DNA from: Bacteroidetes bacterium RIFCSPLOWO2_12_FULL_37_12
Lineage (GTDB): Bacteria > Bacteroidota > Bacteroidia > 2-12-FULL-37-12
Length of the DNA: 64,000 bases
Direction of reading: 5' to 3'
Assembly (NCBI GenBank): GCA_001769655.1
Contig: MEPC01000029.1
Location: 1-64,000 of the forward strand
Under the pieces are notes generated by a model. The model ran no database searches. It was not told the DNA's origin and saw only the letters and a list, made by a program, of their open reading frames with translations. This document shows positions 55,600-62,401 of this stretch, piece after piece (position 1 is the first letter of the stretch; the number at the start of each line of letters is the position of its first letter). Made by a program: the position numbers and the translations under genes.

Positions 55600-55690
55600 A
55601 ACCTATAAGAAAAAACTAATTGTAGGTTGTGGGGTTGTTTGATGACGTACCATTAACCGAATTAAACGACCCTCTTATCCTTTTTATTTT
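55600..55690 (+). ncRNA. Two further hairpins downstream of the cloverleaf, last one terminator-like
   Basis: AACCTATAA (55600-55608) pairs with TTGTAGGTT (55620-55628), with one G-U pair. GGGTTGTTTGAT (55632-55643) pairs with ATTAAACGACCC (55661-55672) over 12 bp, with two G-U pairs, and is followed by T-rich TCTTATCCTTTTTATTTT. All G-U pairs exist only on the plus strand; on the minus strand they would be A-C mismatches. Together with the cloverleaf this suggests one plus-strand RNA ending near 55690. Confidence 0.45.
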
Positions 55691-55691
55691 A

Positions 55692-55699
55692 CAAAGGTA
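55692..55699 (-). promoter_or_regulatory. Leftward -7 box facing the structured RNA
   Basis: TACCTTTG on the minus strand with a TTG 20 bases upstream. It would drive an antisense transcript through the cloverleaf region to the 55468-55498 hairpin, a possible control of the plus-strand RNA. Confidence 0.4.
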
Positions 55700-55737
55700 A
55701 GCAGTAAATCTGAAATTAACAAGTTTGTATTTACGTT

Positions 55738-55750
55738 GTTTATACAATGT
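55738..55750 (-). promoter_or_regulatory. Candidate RHH operator, site 1
   Basis: The minus strand reads ACATTGTATAAACAA, one of three copies of AC(A/T)TTGTATAAACAA around the ribbon-helix-helix gene. It lies about 50 bases before the -7 box. Confidence 0.5.
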
Positions 55751-55776
55751 GGATAACTTTTTCTTTAAAAATATTT

Positions 55777-55789
55777 GTTTATACAAAGT
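55777..55789 (-). promoter_or_regulatory. Candidate RHH operator, site 2
   Basis: The minus strand reads ACTTTGTATAAACAA. It lies between the TTTG (-33) and TATCTTTG (-7) boxes of the RHH gene, where bound protein would block polymerase. Confidence 0.5.
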
Positions 55790-55797
55790 AATACACG

Positions 55798-55805
55798 TAT
55801 CTTTG
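55798..55805 (+). promoter_or_regulatory. -7 box of the RHH gene
   Basis: TATCTTTG, with TTTG at 55774-55777 as -33 box (20-base spacing), 28 bases before the ATG. Confidence 0.6.
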
Positions 55806-55833
55806 TACCGTACCTGAGGTTAATAACCAAAAA

Positions 55834-55974
55834 ATGAAAAAAGAAACGGTTATCATTATAAGGATTGATAATGAAATGAAAAAAGAAATAAAAAAGTTGG
55901 CTGAAAAAGATAGTCGCACCCTAAGCGATTTTATCAGATTACAATTAAAAAAATTGACCGAAAAAGTCAAATAA
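55834..55974 (+). CDS. Ribbon-helix-helix (CopG/Arc-like) regulator, 46 aa
   Basis: MKKETVIIIRIDNEMKKEIK begins with a short beta strand (TVIIIRID), followed by two helices (EMKKEIKKLAEKDS and LSDFIRLQLKKLTEK), the layout of Arc/MetJ/CopG dimers that insert the strand pair into the major groove. No toxin-like partner is adjacent, so a regulator of the element is more likely than an antitoxin. Three copies of a 13-15-base motif flank the gene: two in its promoter and one just before the transposase start, suggesting self-control and control of transposition. Confidence 0.72.
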   Translation: MKKETVIIIRIDNEMKKEIKKLAEKDSRTLSDFIRLQLKKLTEKVK

Positions 55975-55996
55975 TTTTTTTTGCCCTTAATGTAAT

Positions 55997-56009
55997 ACAT
56001 TGTATAAAC
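55997..56009 (+). promoter_or_regulatory. Candidate RHH operator, site 3 (transposase leader)
   Basis: ACATTGTATAAAC followed by AA, in the 49-base gap between the RHH stop and the transposase ATG. It includes the overlapping near-palindrome AATGTAATACATT (55990-56001). Confidence 0.5.
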
Positions 56010-56023
56010 AAAATAAATTTATT

Positions 56024-56968
56024 ATGAACACACAAACACAATTCACCAACCTTATAGAGTTGCAAAAGCAATTCAGAGATGAGGATACTTGCTGGAAGTA
56101 TTTAGAGAAACTACGTTGGACGGAGACAAAGGGGAACCCCATTTGTCCGTTCTGTTCCTCTAATAAGTTTTATGAACTAAAAAGAAAATTTAATTACCGG
56201 TGTGCCAACAGCGATTGTAGAAAAACCTATAATGTAAAAACAGGAAGTATTTTTGAAAACACCAAAATTCCTTTACGCACTTGGTTTATTGCTATCTATG
56301 TTGAAACCTCACACAAAAAAGGAATTTCCTCTTTACAATTACATAGAGATTTGGGGATTACTCAAAAAACTGCGTGGTTCATTTTGCACAGGGTTCGTGA
56401 AATGCTAAAAAGCAAGGCACCACACATGCTAAACAGCACCGTTGAAATTGATGAGACCTATGTAGGTGGAAAAGAAAGATTCAAACACACAAGACAAAGA
56501 AAAGATTTAAAAGAAGGCAGAGGATGTGTAAATAAAACAATGGTGTTCTCTATACTTGATAGAAACAGCGGGGTGTATTCTCAGGTCGTTAATAATGTTG
56601 ATGGAGAAACGCTAAAGCCGATTATCAGAACAGCGGTAGATAAATCTACGGTTATTGTTACAGATGGTTTTGGGGCGTATCAGGGACTTAATAAAGATTA
56701 TCGGCACGAGGTTGTTAATCATGCCCAAGATGAGTGGGTGTGTGGACAATTCCACACCAACAGCGTAGAGGGATTTTTTGGACTACTTAAAAGAGGTATA
56801 ATAGGAATTTATCATTATGTAAGTCCGAAACACCTGCACAGGTATTGTAATGAGTTTGGGTTTCGCTACAATACACGAACACAAGCAGAGGCAGAAAGGT
56901 TTGATAATGCTTTGTCCCAATGTGATAAGAGATTAAAATATACAGATTTGATTAAGAAAACAGTATGA
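56024..56968 (+). CDS. IS1595-family transposase
   Basis: A 314-residue transposase. An N-terminal zinc ribbon (NPICPFCSSNKFYELKRKFN ... RCANSDCRKTYNVKTGSIFE, CxxC...CxxxxC) is followed by a helical region and the ISXO2-like catalytic core: STVEIDETYVGGKERF (first Asp), STVIVTDGFGAYQGL (second Asp), and HTNSVEGFFGLLKRGIIG (third acidic/polar position and Lys). It cuts at the GGTAAC ends and makes 8-bp duplications. The ATG at 56024 is preferred over an in-frame TTG at 56000, which lies in operator site 3. No separate promoter is visible; it may be read from the RHH promoter. Confidence 0.94.
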   Translation: MNTQTQFTNLIELQKQFRDEDTCWKYLEKLRWTETKGNPICPFCSSNKFYELKRKFNYRCANSDCRKTYNVKTGSIFENTKIPLRTWFIAIYVETSHKKGISSLQLHRDLGITQKTAWFILHRVREMLKSKAPHMLNSTVEIDETYVGGKERFKHTRQRKDLKEGRGCVNKTMVFSILDRNSGVYSQVVNNVDGETLKPIIRTAVDKSTVIVTDGFGAYQGLNKDYRHEVVNHAQDEWVCGQFHTNSVEGFFGLLKRGIIGIYHYVSPKHLHRYCNEFGFRYNTRTQAEAERFDNALSQCDKRLKYTDLIKKTV

Positions 56969-57021
56969 TTTTTTAGCAATAGCTACCTATAACACTGGGA
57001 AATGATTGAAATAAAAATCAT

Positions 57022-57029
57022 TACCTTTG
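57022..57029 (+). promoter_or_regulatory. -7 box of the 87-aa gene (leaderless start)
   Basis: TACCTTTG ends 4 bases before the GTG at 57034, so transcription should start at or next to the start codon. Confidence 0.6.
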
Positions 57030-57033
57030 CATT

Positions 57034-57297
57034 GTGAAAAACAATTCAAAAAATAAACCAATAGTTTTGATTGAATGGAATGATTCTGTATTAGGATTCC
57101 AGGGATGGAAAATAGCAAAAGAAAACATTGAAAACATTACCCGTTTTCTTTCGGTAGGGTTTTTAATTTATAAAGACAAAGAAAAAACCATTCTTTATCC
57201 ACACATTGAAGACACAAAAGAAAATGACATGGTGGGTTCTGGAGATATAACCATTCCCAACTCTGCAATAAAAAAAATAACTATTCTAAAAAAATAA
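57034..57297 (+). CDS. Passenger protein of unknown function, probably leaderless (87 aa)
   Basis: An 87-residue soluble protein read from GTG. The start PIVLIEWNDSVLGFQGW followed by KIAKENIENITRFLSVGFLI and KEKTILYPHIEDTKEND is the look of small beta-rich proteins found in phages and mobile DNA, but I know no function. There is no other good start before the conserved-looking IEWND segment. The promoter box sits so close that the mRNA has no leader, which fits the absent Shine-Dalgarno site. It converges with the 46-aa gene on the other strand with one base between. Confidence 0.65.
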   Translation: MKNNSKNKPIVLIEWNDSVLGFQGWKIAKENIENITRFLSVGFLIYKDKEKTILYPHIEDTKENDMVGSGDITIPNSAIKKITILKK

Positions 57298-57298
57298 A

Positions 57299-57439
57299 TT
57301 ACTTCTTTTTGCTTTTCCCCCTTGATTGTGCTAAATCAGAGGCGGCAACGCTTTTTTCTCTTTTAGTGCTTGTCGGGTCTCTTAAAATTTGAGAAGCCAA
57401 TGAAGCTACTTTTTTTGATGTTTGTTTCGTATTTGACAT
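57299..57439 (-). CDS. Small basic passenger protein (46 aa)
   Basis: MSNTKQTSKKVASLASQILR continues DPTSTKREKSVAASDLAQSR and ends GKSKKK. The pattern KKVASxASxxLRDPxSxKxxKSVAxSxLxQ matches small lysine-rich proteins that I recall from accessory regions of many bacteria; function is not known to me. A TATCTTTG box on the minus strand at 57457-57464 lies 17 bases before the ATG. Confidence 0.68.
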   Translation of the reverse strand: MSNTKQTSKKVASLASQILRDPTSTKREKSVAASDLAQSRGKSKKK

Positions 57440-57456
57440 AACAACTTGTTTTTTTT

Positions 57457-57464
57457 CAAAGATA
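57457..57464 (-). promoter_or_regulatory. -7 box of the 46-aa gene at the right end
   Basis: TATCTTTG on the minus strand, 17 bases before the ATG at 57439. Confidence 0.55.
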
Positions 57465-57567
57465 GTAATTTTTAACTAATTACGTAGATATTTACTTTCT
57501 ATTAGGTTTGTGCAAACAGAGATATAGTTACCTAAAAAAAAATGTACACTTATCTTTAAATATTATA

Positions 57568-57615
57568 TATCAAACAACCAATATCAAATATCCATCATCA
57601 AACATCCAAATTCCA
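57568..57615 (+). repeat. Heptamer repeat patch (ATATCAA/ACATCCA)
   Basis: About six loosely matched 7-base units between the transposon's right end and the next gene, of the same family as at 24417. Confidence 0.7.
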
Positions 57616-57633
57616 ACTTTAAACACAAAAAAA

Positions 57634-59376
57634 ATGAAAAAAGTCATTCTTTTAATTGCAATCTGCTCTGTCCTTTTTTTTACTAAAACGACGGCACAGA
57701 AACTTTCTGTTCAATGGTCAGAAAAACAGTTTTATAATTCTAAAAGTGACGGATATTTCAACAGTTATGTTGGAGGAAATTCCAAATTTATATATGCAAA
57801 ATTTACAGAGGTCCATCCTAAGCGTAGGAAATCAGATACTAGAATAAAAATTCTTGGTTTTGATAAAACGACAATGAAAAAACTGGGAGATGTAACATTG
57901 TTGGATGTAAAAAATGAAGAAAGTAAAAATAAATACAAGGACATGTTGTATTTCAGGACTATAGTATTTGAGAACATAGTATATGTATTCTGGACTAAAG
58001 AAACAAAAACTGAGAAAGAATTATATGCGGAAAGTTACACCAACAAACTTAAACCAAACATGAAACTTAAAAAGGTCTACGGGCTAAAATTTGGCGAAAG
58101 AAGAGATAAACAAGGACAATTTATTGTAATGAGCAATAAAAATATCGGTGAACAAATCCTGATTGGCGGAGAGTTGACTGCCAGTATAGATAAAAATGTA
58201 GTCATGGAATATAAACTGCTGAATAGTGACTTTTCCTTTTCGGATGCAAATCAAATTACCTTACCTATTATCATTAAGAGTGTTTGGGGTGGTTTATCTT
58301 CGTCTTATGAACTGGGAGATGATAACAACCTGCATATAAAAACATACGTGACGATGGATAAAGAAGAGGCAAAAGGAGCAAAGAAAGGTGAATCAACTAG
58401 TTACCCGATCTATACGGTGGTTAATCCTAAAACGGGTGCCAAGCAGACCTACAATGTTAAGTTTGAAAACAAGAACATCTTCAACTTTGATTTCATCGTA
58501 GGTAAATCTAACATTAAACTGTTTGGTTTTTTCTGCGATCTTCTTAAAGACCCGAAGGGATATGATAATCATGGAATTTTTTATGGAATGTTAGACAGCA
58601 AAACATTTAAGATGAACAACTTGAAATTTTCTTATTTTAACAAAACCCAATTAGATCAACTATTTGCAAGTGACAAAATGGATAGAAAAGATGAAAAACT
58701 TTTCTCTTCAGCTAAGAAGAAAAAATCAGAAGAGGAATCTGTTCCTTCTGATTACGAAATTGAAGATGTTCATTCCATAAATAATGATTTGGTCCTTTTT
58801 TGTTCGCGAATGAACAATTATACTGTAACAACCAGAACTAAAGATGGAGGTTCTACAACAAGATATTATTGTGAAAAAAGTAACGTAACCACTTTCAGAA
58901 TTAATGCAGAAGGTAGTATTGTTTGGGCTTCTAATATTGATAGATATATGAAGTATGATGAATGGAATGTTTATGATTTGAAAGTTGCTCTTAAGGGCGA
59001 AAACTTTTATATAATGTATGGATCTAACCAAAAAAATGCAAGGGTGAGGAGCAGTTCATACAAAGAAAGCCCACCAAAAACAAAGGACTATTTTGAATAT
59101 GCTGTAATAGACAATAAGACAGGAAATTACTCTGTAAAATACTATTCTCCAAACGCATTAAATACACCCAAAAAAGAAAGAAAAGAAATTTCAGTAGCAG
59201 ATATTCAGGTTGTTGATGATCAGCTATATGTCAATTCTTCAAGGTTACATGCTGAACCGATAATATGGGTTATAGGATGTGCAGGAGCTTTAATATGCCC
59301 CCCACTCATTTTGCTCCCATTTACTTATAGATTTCAAGTGGGTGACGGCTATCTGGGTAAAATAGTGACTGAATAA
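57634..59376 (+). CDS. Hypothetical secreted protein, 580 aa
   Basis: Signal MKKVILLIAICSVLFFTKTT, cleaved after TAQ. The body is beta-rich with lysine-rich loops (FIYAKFTEVHPKRRKSDTRI, NIFNFDFIVGKSNIKLFGFF, LVLFCSRMNNYTVTTRTKDG) and may be a propeller-like fold; there is no T9SS sorting domain. Near the end is a hydrophobic stretch (PIIWVIGCAGALICPPLILL). I do not recognise the family. The ATG at 57634 is used since the frame upstream runs through repeats and the transposon end. A diverged remnant of its last codons occurs at 60270-60329. Confidence 0.68.
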   Translation: MKKVILLIAICSVLFFTKTTAQKLSVQWSEKQFYNSKSDGYFNSYVGGNSKFIYAKFTEVHPKRRKSDTRIKILGFDKTTMKKLGDVTLLDVKNEESKNKYKDMLYFRTIVFENIVYVFWTKETKTEKELYAESYTNKLKPNMKLKKVYGLKFGERRDKQGQFIVMSNKNIGEQILIGGELTASIDKNVVMEYKLLNSDFSFSDANQITLPIIIKSVWGGLSSSYELGDDNNLHIKTYVTMDKEEAKGAKKGESTSYPIYTVVNPKTGAKQTYNVKFENKNIFNFDFIVGKSNIKLFGFFCDLLKDPKGYDNHGIFYGMLDSKTFKMNNLKFSYFNKTQLDQLFASDKMDRKDEKLFSSAKKKKSEEESVPSDYEIEDVHSINNDLVLFCSRMNNYTVTTRTKDGGSTTRYYCEKSNVTTFRINAEGSIVWASNIDRYMKYDEWNVYDLKVALKGENFYIMYGSNQKNARVRSSSYKESPPKTKDYFEYAVIDNKTGNYSVKYYSPNALNTPKKERKEISVADIQVVDDQLYVNSSRLHAEPIIWVIGCAGALICPPLILLPFTYRFQVGDGYLGKIVTE

Positions 59377-59461
59377 TTGTCTTTTAGGGATTGTTAATAT
59401 GATATAGAAATAATTTTTTATGACATAATGTTACTTACAACGACTTTGACAGTGTTGCGGA

Positions 59462-59492
59462 AATGTCCCCATTGACGGGGGTAGAGGGTCAA
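59462..59492 (+). repeat. GC-rich hairpin element, copy 2
   Basis: AATGTCCCCATTGACGGGGG followed by TAGAGGGTCAAA, a diverged form of the element at 24125-24157 in the same orientation. The rest of the gap 59377-59637 shows nothing I can name. Confidence 0.5.
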
Positions 59493-59637
59493 ACTGGTTA
59501 TAGAAGTAGATGGAATTACTCATAACTTACAAGAAATATTATTTACAAAAACAATAAAGTGGAGACCAGAGACCACTCCAAAAACGGGGCGTATTCTGAA
59601 AAGCCAAATGAGTAGGAAAAATAAACAAAGTAATTAT

Positions 59638-60183
59638 ATGAAAACAATAAGCAAATTATTATTGATTAGCATGACTATTTTCACTGCTATACAAGTTACT
59701 TATGGACAAATTTCTTTCTCTCATTCGGGTGGTGCTTCATTTTATGGTAGTTCATTAGCATCGGCTCCAGGACTTATGTATTCACCAAGAATTAATTTTT
59801 TAGAATTAAGGGATGAATTGACTATTTCAGCAGGTACACATTTAGGATTAGGAGTAGTTTATAGTCGAGATGAAGGTGCTAGTTCGTTTGCTTTTGATTT
59901 ACCTTTAGTTGCAGAAATTAATTTTGGACATGGCGCCAATCCAGACACAAGATCTTCTTTCGGTGGGTTTGGTGGGTTCGGTTTTGGAATAAGTAAAATT
60001 GGTTCGGCAGGTGCATTTGGAGCTGATTATAATGATGCGGCAGGTATCGTATTAAACGGAGGCATACGTGCAATTATTAACAAAAACCCATTAGGTTTGA
60101 GATTATCTTATTTGATAAATACAAAAGAAGGGTTTGAAAATGTTATAAGTTTAGGAATCTTTTTCACTTTTGGTGATTTTTAA
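59638..60183 (+). CDS. Small outer-membrane beta-barrel-like protein
   Basis: A 181-residue precursor: signal MKTISKLLLISMTIFTAIQV cleaved near YGQ, then a glycine/serine-rich barrel-like body (SFSHSGGASFYGSSLASAPG, AGTHLGLGVVYSRDEGASSF, FGGFGGFGFGISKIGSAGAF) with the end VISLGIFFTFGDF, a typical last strand with Phe at the end. Probably eight strands. Function is unknown. The ATG at 59638 starts the signal peptide; one 10 codons upstream would spoil it. Confidence 0.7.
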   Translation: MKTISKLLLISMTIFTAIQVTYGQISFSHSGGASFYGSSLASAPGLMYSPRINFLELRDELTISAGTHLGLGVVYSRDEGASSFAFDLPLVAEINFGHGANPDTRSSFGGFGGFGFGISKIGSAGAFGADYNDAAGIVLNGGIRAIINKNPLGLRLSYLINTKEGFENVISLGIFFTFGDF

Positions 60184-60269
60184 ATCATTGAAATTAAAAT
60201 AAATACCATCCCATAACACATAGGCGGCTATTTCGGGTTTAGTAGTTAATTGAACATTTGTACTACCCG

Positions 60270-60329
60270 ATTCTGATTCCTTATCTTAAGTTAGGTGAGG
60301 GTTGCCTGTGTAAAATAGTGATTGAATAG
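60270..60329 (+). pseudogene. Remnant resembling the end of the 580-aa gene
   Basis: GTAAAATAGTGATTGAATAG with the preceding codons reads LGEGCLCKIVIE and stop, close to VGDGYLGKIVTE and stop at the end of the gene at 57634-59376, and similarity continues for about 15 bases beyond the stop. No longer frame is left. Confidence 0.4.
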
Positions 60330-60336
60330 TTGTCCG

Positions 60337-61158
60337 TTATTTAGGATTTACAGGAAAATCTATCATAATTTTATTATAAGCATTAAGGCAACTATCAGCC
60401 AATTTACTTTTTATCAATGCTTCTTTTTTTTCAAGCATCCTGTTAGTGAGCTGAATATTACCTGCATAAAATTTTGATCCTAGGGAAGTACCCCAAACAA
60501 TACTGTTAATATACAGGTTGTTCGTTGCAAGAGCATAAACAAAATAACCAACTCCTCCTACTAAAGCCAAAGAATTAAATCCCTTGAATATATTCCCGCT
60601 TAAAGCTGTTCCCAAACCAGGAACAATAGCGGAAGCAACCACATAAATATTTTTATTTCTGATTTCAAAAGATATTACATCTATTATGCATGTCAAACAT
60701 TGAAAGCGGCTATCTATCCCGGTTAAATAATGAATGCGTTCTCTAATGTAAGAAGTATCGTATTGGCTGTTGAGCATTATGGCAAGAAGATTAGCTTCTA
60801 TGCTTGAATCCGGATAATGCTGTTGGTATAGCTCATAGTAATGCAGTCCTGCACTAAACTCACCGTTTAATTTGGCTATTAAAGAAGCATTCCACAAAAA
60901 ACGTCTCTGTTCAATGGAATCAATAACTAATTTATAGTTTATTCTTCGTGCCTCATTGAACGCAGCGTATGAAAAATCCTTATGTTCAATATAAATATCT
61001 AATTTCTGTAAATTCAGTTTAGAAGTTTGTTTGTCATCATTACATAGAAATATTTCTTTCTCTATAGAGAGCAAATCCTTCTCAAAAGAACTTTGCGAAA
61101 AAACGTTATCAGTATAAATCGCGAGAATAATGAAAATTATAATATTCGGATGCGTCAT
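60337..61158 (-). CDS. Hypothetical protein with PGLG-type membrane domain, 273 aa
   Basis: A 273-residue precursor with signal IIIFIILAIYTDNVFSQ. Residues 25-150 are helical and TPR-like (AGLHYYELYQQHYPDSSIEA). The last part has two membrane segments opening with VASAIVPGLGTALSGNIFKG and LALVGGVGYFVYALATNNLY, resembling the DUF5683/TM2-like domain of Bacteroidota. The same layout, helical domain then PGLG membrane domain, is found in the gene before it on this strand, so the two are probably distant paralogs. It overlaps that gene's end by 50 bases and closes the YidD-like operon. Confidence 0.65.
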   Translation of the reverse strand: MTHPNIIIFIILAIYTDNVFSQSSFEKDLLSIEKEIFLCNDDKQTSKLNLQKLDIYIEHKDFSYAAFNEARRINYKLVIDSIEQRRFLWNASLIAKLNGEFSAGLHYYELYQQHYPDSSIEANLLAIMLNSQYDTSYIRERIHYLTGIDSRFQCLTCIIDVISFEIRNKNIYVVASAIVPGLGTALSGNIFKGFNSLALVGGVGYFVYALATNNLYINSIVWGTSLGSKFYAGNIQLTNRMLEKKEALIKSKLADSCLNAYNKIMIDFPVNPK

Positions 61159-61906
61159 TTAAAAATTGTGTTTTAGATTCTTTATTGACTTCTTTTACGT
61201 CTTGATAACTACCGTAGATATTGGCCACATAAAAAACTCCAAGAAAACTAAGTGACACAATGCTGAATGGATTTTGAATGCCTAACCTGTTTATAAGTTC
61301 GTAATTCTGGGCGCCGTAAATCAGATGAAAAAAAAGTACGGTATAAAATGACCGCTTTCTTCCCGCGTATAATTTTCCCAAACCGGGTATTAATCCTGAT
61401 AGCATTGCGGCAACTACAGGTTTTTTTTTCTCAGATTTTTTATACTTGTTAAAACCAAATTGTAGTTTGTCAGGCAATAAACCGGCGTCAAAATCTAAAG
61501 GATTTATACTTGCCATATATGCATCCTGAATAATCTTATTTTCTTCAGATACATTCCTATCTTTATATGAATCAAACCAAAGTTTTTGAAAAGAGTTATT
61601 TTCTTTAAGAAAGCGGATATTCGCCATGATAAAAGCGTTTGAATCCCGCATAAACATTTCCTTGCTACCCAAGTAAAAAGAAATGAATAAAGAATCATTA
61701 AAATATTGTAAATAATACTTAGCGAATAGATAATTACGGGAATCCTGTTCGGTTTCCGGCAACTCCTGAAGGTAGGTAAAATGTTCCTTTTGAAGATTAT
61801 GGGTGCTTAAATGTTTAACAAATGAATAATTGAATTGAGCATTTGTCGGATTAGCTATGAGAAAGTGCAGAATTATGAATAGTATTCTTTTCTTATTGCC
61901 AATCAT
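61109..61906 (-). CDS. Hypothetical protein with PGLG-type membrane domain, 265 aa
   Basis: A 265-residue precursor with signal RILFIILHFLIANPTNAQ. Residues 20-160 are helical with TPR-like spacing; then comes VVAAMLSGLIPGLGKLYAGR and FYTVLFFHLIYGAQNYELIN, a clear DUF5683/TM2-like domain with the PGLGxxYxG signature. The ATG at 61906 lies 13 bases inside the preceding YidD-like gene and starts a normal signal; an ATG 38 codons upstream would make a longer overlap and an odd N-terminus. Function is unknown; coupling with yidD suggests an envelope role. Confidence 0.7.
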   Translation of the reverse strand: MIGNKKRILFIILHFLIANPTNAQFNYSFVKHLSTHNLQKEHFTYLQELPETEQDSRNYLFAKYYLQYFNDSLFISFYLGSKEMFMRDSNAFIMANIRFLKENNSFQKLWFDSYKDRNVSEENKIIQDAYMASINPLDFDAGLLPDKLQFGFNKYKKSEKKKPVVAAMLSGLIPGLGKLYAGRKRSFYTVLFFHLIYGAQNYELINRLGIQNPFSIVSLSFLGVFYVANIYGSYQDVKEVNKESKTQFLNDASEYYNFHYSRDLY

Positions 61907-62336
61907 TATGATTATTGATTTTAAGATTCTTGGAAACTTTATACTCCGGATAATCAAAAATGACCGATGGAAAACAATTGTTCCACTGGTTGATTCCGGA
62001 TAAAAAACCCTTAAATCCATGCCTCTCTATGGAAAATTTTGTGTAGTCAGAACAACTTATTTCGTATGTGCACTCTGCCTGAATTTGTTCAGATACGATC
62101 CTCTGATAAAAAAACAACATTCCAGCAGAAACATAAAGGAGAGGATTAAATTTAGCTATGGTGCTTCTATTTTTTAAGTAAAGTATCTTCCTTTCCGGTA
62201 TTGGATGGAATTGAAAAGGGGCAAAAACTACATCCAGAAGTTTTTTATTAAAACTATTCCTATCCTGTGCAGTTGCTTGACGAACAAATACGAAAATAAC
62301 TGTGATAAAAAATAGTTGCTTTAACAATAAATTCAT
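61893..62336 (-). CDS. Secreted YidD-like protein
   Basis: A 147-residue protein with an N-terminal signal (LFFITVIFVFVRQATAQ). Residues 75-125 match the YidD (membrane protein insertion efficiency factor) core: FFYQRIVSEQIQAECTYEIS followed by CSDYTKFSIERHGFKGFLSG and NQWNNC, with the three conserved cysteines and the SCS-Y and HG motifs. Standard YidD is a 70-90-residue cytoplasmic-face protein encoded between rnpA and yidC; here it is fused to a signal peptide and heads an operon with two PGLG-domain proteins, so it is a paralog with another task. Confidence 0.82.
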   Translation of the reverse strand: MNLLLKQLFFITVIFVFVRQATAQDRNSFNKKLLDVVFAPFQFHPIPERKILYLKNRSTIAKFNPLLYVSAGMLFFYQRIVSEQIQAECTYEISCSDYTKFSIERHGFKGFLSGINQWNNCFPSVIFDYPEYKVSKNLKINNHNDWQ

Positions 62337-62401
62337 CTTATACCAGCGATTAAATGATTTTGTGGTTAATGGTATCTGCTGAGCTTTTACTTATTATTTT
62401 A

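Larger units (their letters stand above)
54672..57532 (+). mobile_element. IS1595-type transposon with passenger genes and structured RNA
   Basis: Both ends begin GGTAACTATAT and continue to TTTGCACAA; over 25 bases they agree at 22 positions in inverted orientation (54672-54696, 57508-57532). Directly outside lies the same octamer TAAAAAAA on each side (54664-54671, 57533-57540), the 8-bp target duplication expected of IS1595. At 2861 bp it is much longer than a simple IS1595. Inside are the transposase and five small genes: 40 aa (-), 134 aa (+), a 46-aa RHH (+), 87 aa (+), 46 aa (-). There is also a tRNA-like RNA. Intact ends and reading frames suggest recent movement. Confidence 0.9.

Noticed and set aside
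55468-55690. Structured RNA on the minus strand
   Set aside because: A good minus-strand promoter exists, but several stem pairs are G-U on the plus strand and A-C mismatches on the minus strand, and the T-loop-like TTCG and the tRNA spacing exist only on the plus strand. Kept only as a possible antisense transcript.
55834-55974. RHH protein as antitoxin of a toxin-antitoxin pair
   Set aside because: No toxin-like frame lies next to it; the transposase follows, and the operator pattern fits a regulator of the element.
57508-57633. N-terminal extension of the 580-aa protein
   Set aside because: The frame is open through the transposon end and heptamers, but MKKVILLIAI at 57634 begins a clean signal peptide.
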